A stretch of DNA of 64,000 nt, from NCBI GenBank assembly GCA_051201585.1, contig CP179198.1:1364001-1428000 (forward strand). Reading direction: 5' to 3'. Below the pieces are notes generated by a model. It saw only the letters and a list, made by a program, of their open reading frames with translations, did not search any database and had not been told where the DNA came from. This stretch comes from UBA868 sp016776875. Its GTDB lineage: Bacteria > Pseudomonadota > Gammaproteobacteria > Arenicellales > UBA868. Positions 59,678 through 64,000 of this stretch are shown one piece after another; the first letter of the stretch is position 1, and each line of letters starts with the position of its first letter. Position numbers and translations under genes: made by a program.

Positions 59678-61619
59678 CTATCGAAACAGTAGCCAGGAGA
59701 GTATCGCGACCAGGCCGATGATCATGACAAAGGCATAGTGATAAACCAATCCGCTCTGCGAGCGGCGAAAGAGGGTCGATGCCCTGCCGATTAAGCTCGC
59801 CGTCCCGTTAACCAATATTCCGTCGATTGCCCGTTGGTCTACCCACTTCCAGAGCAAATGACCAAGCGACTGGGCCCCTTTCGCAAAAACCTGATCATAG
59901 AGTTCATCGAATCCATATTTTTTGAGAAGCACTTGATGGACAGGCTTCATTCGCTGGCTCAAATGATCGGGCCAATCCGGCCTGAGAGAATAAAATATCC
60001 AGGCCAAAACAATTCCGGCAATTGCAAGCCAAAACGGCCATGAGAAAGGCGCGTGAGACAGCATATCTAGCGCACCGAAATGCCCGCCATCAGAAAGCGA
60101 ACTCACGTTAACAACGCTCTGTCCAAGCAGACTACCGTCACCGACGGCGCCAACGAATAAAACGCCGGCAAAAACTGACGGAATCGCCAGAAGCACGAGC
60201 GGTACCGTGACGACCCATGGGGACTCATGTAGATGGGCTCGGGTATGCTCATCGACGCGAGACGGGCCATGGAAGGTCATAAAAATCAGGCGAAATGAAT
60301 AAAATGCTGTGAGTAAAACCCCGAGTAAAACGGCAACATACGCAAATCCCGCCCCGGGTATCTCCGAATGCCGGACCGCCTCGATAATCGCGTCTTTCGA
60401 GAAGAAGCCCGCGAATGGTGGAATACCCGCGAGCGCCAAGCTTCCGACAACCGATGTAAGGTAGGTAATTGGCATCAAACGACGCAATCCGCCCATCCGA
60501 CGCATATCCTGTTCATGATGCATCGCAATAATTACCGAGCCAGCTGCCAGAAATAACAGTGCTTTGAAAAAAGCATGAGTACCTAAGTGAAAAATTGCGA
60601 TCGAGTAAGCAGATGCGCCCAATGCCACAGTCATATAACCCAACTGAGACAATGTTGAATACGCGACCACCCGTTTGATATCGGTTTGCACCACCGCCAC
60701 AAAAGCCATTAACAACGCCGTCAAGGCGCCGATGATCAAGATGGTCGAAGAGGCAGTTGTAGACAATTCGAACAACGGAGACATACGGGCGACTAGGAAA
60801 ATACCCGCGGTGACCATCGTCGCCGCATGAATTAACGCAGAAATCGGGGTTGGCCCCTCCATGGAATCGGGCAACCACACATGCAGCGGAACTTGAGCTG
60901 ATTTGCCCATTGCACCGACAAACAAAAGGAGACAAATCAGGGTCACCCAGCTCCATTCATTCCCAAAAGGGCCGGTTACCGATTCGTGTTGAATCCCTTG
61001 AACCCCTGCAAAAACTTCAGCGTAATCGAGCGTGCCGAGCAGGCTCAACACCGCGGCGATTCCCAGAATAAACCCGAAATCTCCTACTCGATTCACTAAA
61101 AAAGCCTTTAGATTTGCCTTGATCGCCGATTCGCGCTCGTACCAGAATCCGATCAGGAGATAGGAAACGAGTCCGACCGCCTCCCACCCGAAAAACAGCT
61201 GGAGAAAGTTATTCGACATCACCAACATCAGCATGGCAAAAGTGAACAGCGCGATATAACTAAAAAACCGCGTATAGCCCGGATCATCTGACATATAGCC
61301 GATGGTGTAGATATGAACCATCAACGAGACAAATGTCACAACCACCATCATCACTGCCGTCAGAGCGTCGATCAGAAAACCAATCTCAAACCTCACGCCA
61401 GCGACAACGCCCCAGGTATAAACACTGCCATTAAAGTCAGCTACCATTAAACACATCCCAGGCAACGAGGCAGGATAATAAAAAAGCGAGCCCCACCCCG
61501 CCAATTGCGATGCGATGGGTCAGGCGTCTTCCGATTCTAGGTCCCAGAAAACCCGCGCCAATAGCGGCAGAAAGACACGACAGCGGAATCAACAGATAGA
61601 TCAGTTCGTTACTTATCAT
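59678..61619 (-). CDS. nuoL: NADH-quinone oxidoreductase subunit L (one apparent frameshift)
   Basis: Largest antiporter-like subunit, with the lateral helix along the membrane arm; about 646 residues. The first raw frame gives MISNELIYLLIPLSCLSAAIG to LVAWDVFNG; the rest (FEIGFLIDALTAVMM, LFFGWEAVGLVSYLLIGFW, GKSAQVPLHVWLPDSMEGPTPIS, KRVVAYSTLSQLGYM) is in another. The break is AGCT 61439-61442; dropping one A joins NGADFNGSVYTWG. The distal AAGCTT near 60434 is in frame. Confidence 0.94.
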
Positions 61620-61624
61620 TGCGA

Positions 61625-61930
61625 TTAGCCGTTTAGCCGGTCAAGATCCTGAACGTTGATCGATCGACGCGTCCTAAACAACACAATCAGGATCGCGAGC
61701 CCAATCGCAGCCTCGGCGGCAGCCACGGTTAAAATGAAAAACACAAAAACCTGACCCGATAGATCCTGGAGGTAATGCGAGAACGCGACAAAATTCATGT
61801 TGGCGGCGAGCAAAAGCAATTCAATCGCCATCAGGATGATGACGAGATTCTTGCGATTCAGAAATATACCCACAACGCTGATCGCAAACAAAAGGGCGCC
61901 AACAATAAGATAATGTGACAAGGGAATCAC
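61625..61930 (-). CDS. nuoK: NADH-quinone oxidoreductase subunit K
   Basis: Three-helix subunit (MrpC-like), 101 residues, exactly typical. NLVIILMAIELLLLAANMNFVAFS contains the conserved membrane glutamate and VAAAEAAIGLAILIVLFR the second. Overlaps nuoJ by 4 bp. Confidence 0.95.
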   Translation of the reverse strand: MIPLSHYLIVGALLFAISVVGIFLNRKNLVIILMAIELLLLAANMNFVAFSHYLQDLSGQVFVFFILTVAAAEAAIGLAILIVLFRTRRSINVQDLDRLNG

Positions 61931-62538
61931 TGGTCATCCTCCGGACGGCTCGGCAAAGTCACCATGCGCACCCGATCCGCTTTTCGAACCTTAACCTGTC
62001 TTTCTGGCGCCTGATAACGGGTCGTTGGTCGTCGCCTCAGGGTGAGAGATATCGCCGCAATTATCGCCACCAGTAAAATGACTGCCGCTAACTCAAATAC
62101 GAAAACGTACTCGGTATAAACAAGCTCTCCAAGCGCTTTGGTATTGCTATAGTCGGCGCCCTGCCCTGCAGGTCGAGGCAGACTTGTCGAACCAAAATCC
62201 TTTGATAGCATGACCAGCACAAGTTCCCCAGCCATCAAGATCGCAATCAACAGTCCCAGCGGGAGATAGTTTGTAAACCCTGCTCTCATTTTCGCAATAT
62301 CAATATCCAACATCATAATGACGAACAGGAAGAGCACCATAACGGCTCCAACGTAAACGAGCACAAGCGTAATCGCTAAAAATTCGGCCTCAAGGGTTAG
62401 CCAGATACAAGCCGCACTAAAAAATGCAAGTACTAAAAAGAGCGCGGCCCGAACGGGGTTGCGCACGGTAATCACCATAAGACTTGAAGCCACTAGAATG
62501 GTCGAAAACACATAAAATATGACCTGAAGGAAACTCAT
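61927..62538 (-). CDS. nuoJ: NADH-quinone oxidoreductase subunit J
   Basis: Five-helix subunit of the membrane arm, 203 residues. NPVRAALFLVLAFFSAACIWL and ITLVLVYVGAVMVLFLFVIMML are the conserved helices, including the region that rotates during turnover (YVGAVMVLF). A charged C-terminal tail follows the last helix. Confidence 0.94.
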   Translation of the reverse strand: MSFLQVIFYVFSTILVASSLMVITVRNPVRAALFLVLAFFSAACIWLTLEAEFLAITLVLVYVGAVMVLFLFVIMMLDIDIAKMRAGFTNYLPLGLLIAILMAGELVLVMLSKDFGSTSLPRPAGQGADYSNTKALGELVYTEYVFVFELAAVILLVAIIAAISLTLRRRPTTRYQAPERQVKVRKADRVRMVTLPSRPEDDQ

Positions 62539-62541
62539 GAC

Positions 62542-63024
62542 TTATCGATACGACGCGTCGGCTTGCCGCGCCGCGGCAATTGAGGTCTCATGCGTGTCCC
62601 CGATCTGGAGTAAATCATCTTTACTGACCGTCCCCGACGCGCCTGTCTCAAAGTGATATTCGTGTAGATCAGTTAATACAATTGAGTCAACCGGACAGGC
62701 CTCCTCACAATAACCGCAATAAATACACTTAAATAAATCAATATCGTATCGAGTGGTACGACGGGTGCCGTCATCACGCTCCTCAGACTCAATGGTAATC
62801 GCCAACGCAGGACACACCGCTTCACACAGTTTGCACGCAATACAACGCTCCTCGCCGTTAGGATACCGCCTCAACGCATGAAGCCCTCTAAACCGCGGTG
62901 ATTTAGGCGTTTTTTCTTCCGGATACTGAATCGTAAACTTCTTCCTCAAGAAATAGCCCGCCGTAATGGATAACCCCTTGAGCAATTCACCCAAAAACCA
63001 GGTATTAAAAAGACGTTTTATCAT
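62542..63024 (-). CDS. nuoI: NADH-quinone oxidoreductase subunit I
   Basis: Peripheral-arm ferredoxin-like subunit with two [4Fe-4S] clusters (N6a, N6b), 160 residues. Cluster motifs CIACKLCEAVCP and CIYCGYCEEACP are complete, with RYDIDLFKCIYC and the conserved N-terminal amphipathic stretch. Start ATG 63024 (MIKRLFNTW); the longer frame from 63123 reads into nuoH. Confidence 0.95.
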   Translation of the reverse strand: MIKRLFNTWFLGELLKGLSITAGYFLRKKFTIQYPEEKTPKSPRFRGLHALRRYPNGEERCIACKLCEAVCPALAITIESEERDDGTRRTTRYDIDLFKCIYCGYCEEACPVDSIVLTDLHEYHFETGASGTVSKDDLLQIGDTHETSIAAARQADASYR

Positions 63025-63032
63025 TATCAGAC

Positions 63033-64000
63033 TCAGGAAAACCAATGACCGATCGGTGTATAAAAACGAGCAACACCAATCACCACAATCCAAATGAGTG
63101 TCACCGGAATAAACACTTTCCATCCCAACCGCATAATCTGGTCATATCGATATCGGGGGAACGTCGCGCGAAACCAGAGAAATAAGAAAGCAACCATCGA
63201 CAGTTTTATAAAAAACCAGCCGATGTCAGGGATCCAGGTGAACGGCGCAAACGGGAGTGGCGGATACCATCCGCCTAAAAACAGGATAACGGTCAATGCT
63301 GAAATCAGGATCATGTTGGCATATTCAGCTAGAAAGAACACGGCAAAACCCATTCCTGAGTAATCCACATGAAACCCGGCGACGATCTCCGACTCACCTT
63401 CGGCCACATCGAATGGCGCGCGATTAGTCTCGGCAACGCCGCTAATTAAATAGACCATGAACAAAGGAAACAGCGGCAGAACGTACCACTGATGAATGCC
63501 GCCCTGTTGTGCCATCACGATTTCTCGAAGGTTCAGGGATCCGGCGGCCATAAGAACACCAACTAGAGCAAACCCCATCGCAATCTCGTAAGCAACGATC
63601 TGAGCTGCCGATCGCATTGCGCCCAAGAATGCATACTTGGAATTTGACGCCCAGCCCGCCACCACGACGCCATAAACACCCATCGAGGTCAATGCGAGCA
63701 CATAAAGCAAGCTCGCATTAATATCCGTCAGAATCAGATTCTCCGTAAATGGTATTACGGCCCAAGCTTCCCAGGGCCGGCACCAACGCCAGTATGGGCG
63801 CAATGATAAAGAGATAGCGATCCGCGTTAGTCGGAATTATCATCTCTTTGAACATCAATTTCACCGCATCCGCAATGGGTTGCAGCAGACCCTTTGGCCC
63901 CACGCGATTTGGACCGACACGGACATGCATATATGCGATCACTTTTCGCTCCGCTAGCGTGTAGTAGGCAACCATCGCGAGCAGTGGCAAAACAATTGCG
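63033..64000 (-). CDS. nuoH: NADH-quinone oxidoreductase subunit H, N-terminus outside window (one apparent frameshift)
   Basis: Quinone-binding membrane subunit; open to the right edge. YYTLAERKVIAYMHVRVGPNRVGPKGLLQPIADAVKLMFKE and the E-rich loop GVAETNRAPFDVAEGESEIVAGFHVDYSG are diagnostic. The break is AGCT 63765-63768 within AAGCTT; dropping one A gives ALGAWAVIPFTENL. The last helix ends GVARFYTPIGHWFS. Confidence 0.94.

Noticed and set aside
2047..63990. Interpreting the broken genes as pseudogenes of a decaying (symbiont) genome
   Set aside because: The lesions hit rpsA, gyrA, serS, ispD, ftsK and Complex I, all single-base and all at AGCT, with no nonsense mutations or deletions; this is not the pattern of decay.
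2047..63990. Simple homopolymer miscounting as the cause
   Set aside because: Several breaks have no run longer than two bases (serS, gyrA, nuoL, wbpL), while long runs such as the seven T in lolC are in frame; AGCT is the only shared element.
2047..63990. Programmed frameshifting at AGCT
   Set aside because: The shifts are of both signs, occur in genes of every function, and most AGCT sites are read normally.
1..64000. CRISPR arrays, insertion sequences, prophage genes, rRNA
   Set aside because: I looked for tandem spaced repeats, transposase motifs and integrases on both strands and saw none.

Overview
The window is an almost gap-free stretch of chromosome from a free-living Gram-negative bacterium, most likely an unclassified gammaproteobacterium of medium G+C. 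This rests on the outer-membrane lipoprotein system (lolA, lolC, lolD), heptose genes (hldD, hldE), ihfB, lapA, the block pheA-hisC-tyrA-aroA-cmk-rpsA-ihfB, a nuo Complex I operon and a pntAB transhydrogenase. I saw no phage, insertion sequence, CRISPR array or rRNA, and no stretch longer than about 240 bp lacks a gene.

Layout. 1-5.9 kb (minus): partial comEC, lolD, lolC, lysS and prfB, the last with the classic RF2 autoregulatory frameshift site. 6.1-9.1 kb (plus): pntA, pntB. 9.1-13.1 kb (minus): sucD, sucC, a mercaptopyruvate-type sulfurtransferase and a polyprenyl-phosphate-sugar type glycosyltransferase. 13.2-15.8 kb (plus): a polytopic membrane protein resembling a GT-C glycosyltransferase, then a polysaccharide deacetylase. 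15.8-21.4 kb: tRNA-Ser, a YccA/Bax-inhibitor protein, serS, crcB, lolA, ftsK. 21.6-28.5 kb: trxB, an Smr protein, ispF, ispD, mfd and a CsiV-like gene. 28.5-45.7 kb (minus): a compact surface-polysaccharide operon, ugd-hldE-hldD-rmlB-rmlA-wzm-wzt-giant glycosyltransferase-GT2-GT2/SDR fusion-WbpL type-WbpM type. It would make nucleotide sugars, start a chain on undecaprenyl phosphate, extend it and export it through an ABC transporter. 45.8-56.5 kb (minus): comEA, lapA, ihfB, rpsA, cmk, aroA, tyrA, hisC, pheA, gyrA. 56.7-64 kb (minus): nuoN to nuoH, the last running off the right edge.

The most striking feature is of the sequence itself. Seventeen genes, most of them essential (rpsA, gyrA, serS, ispD, aroA, ftsK, nuoL, nuoH and others), carry 18 single-base frameshifts in addition to the genuine RF2 one. 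Every one falls on the tetranucleotide AGCT, or on an AGC-C where loss of a T from AGCT restores the frame. About 95-100 other AGCT sites are in frame. So many lesions in essential genes cannot be real. I read them as systematic consensus errors at a chemically modified AGCT motif, which would mean the organism has an AGCT-specific DNA methyltransferase. Those genes are annotated here as intact, with repaired reading frames.

The most unusual proteins are in the polysaccharide operon: a roughly 1289-residue protein joining a degenerate methyltransferase-like region, a kinase-like motif, a coiled coil and two GT2 domains next to wzm/wzt, and a glycosyltransferase fused to an atypical short-chain dehydrogenase.
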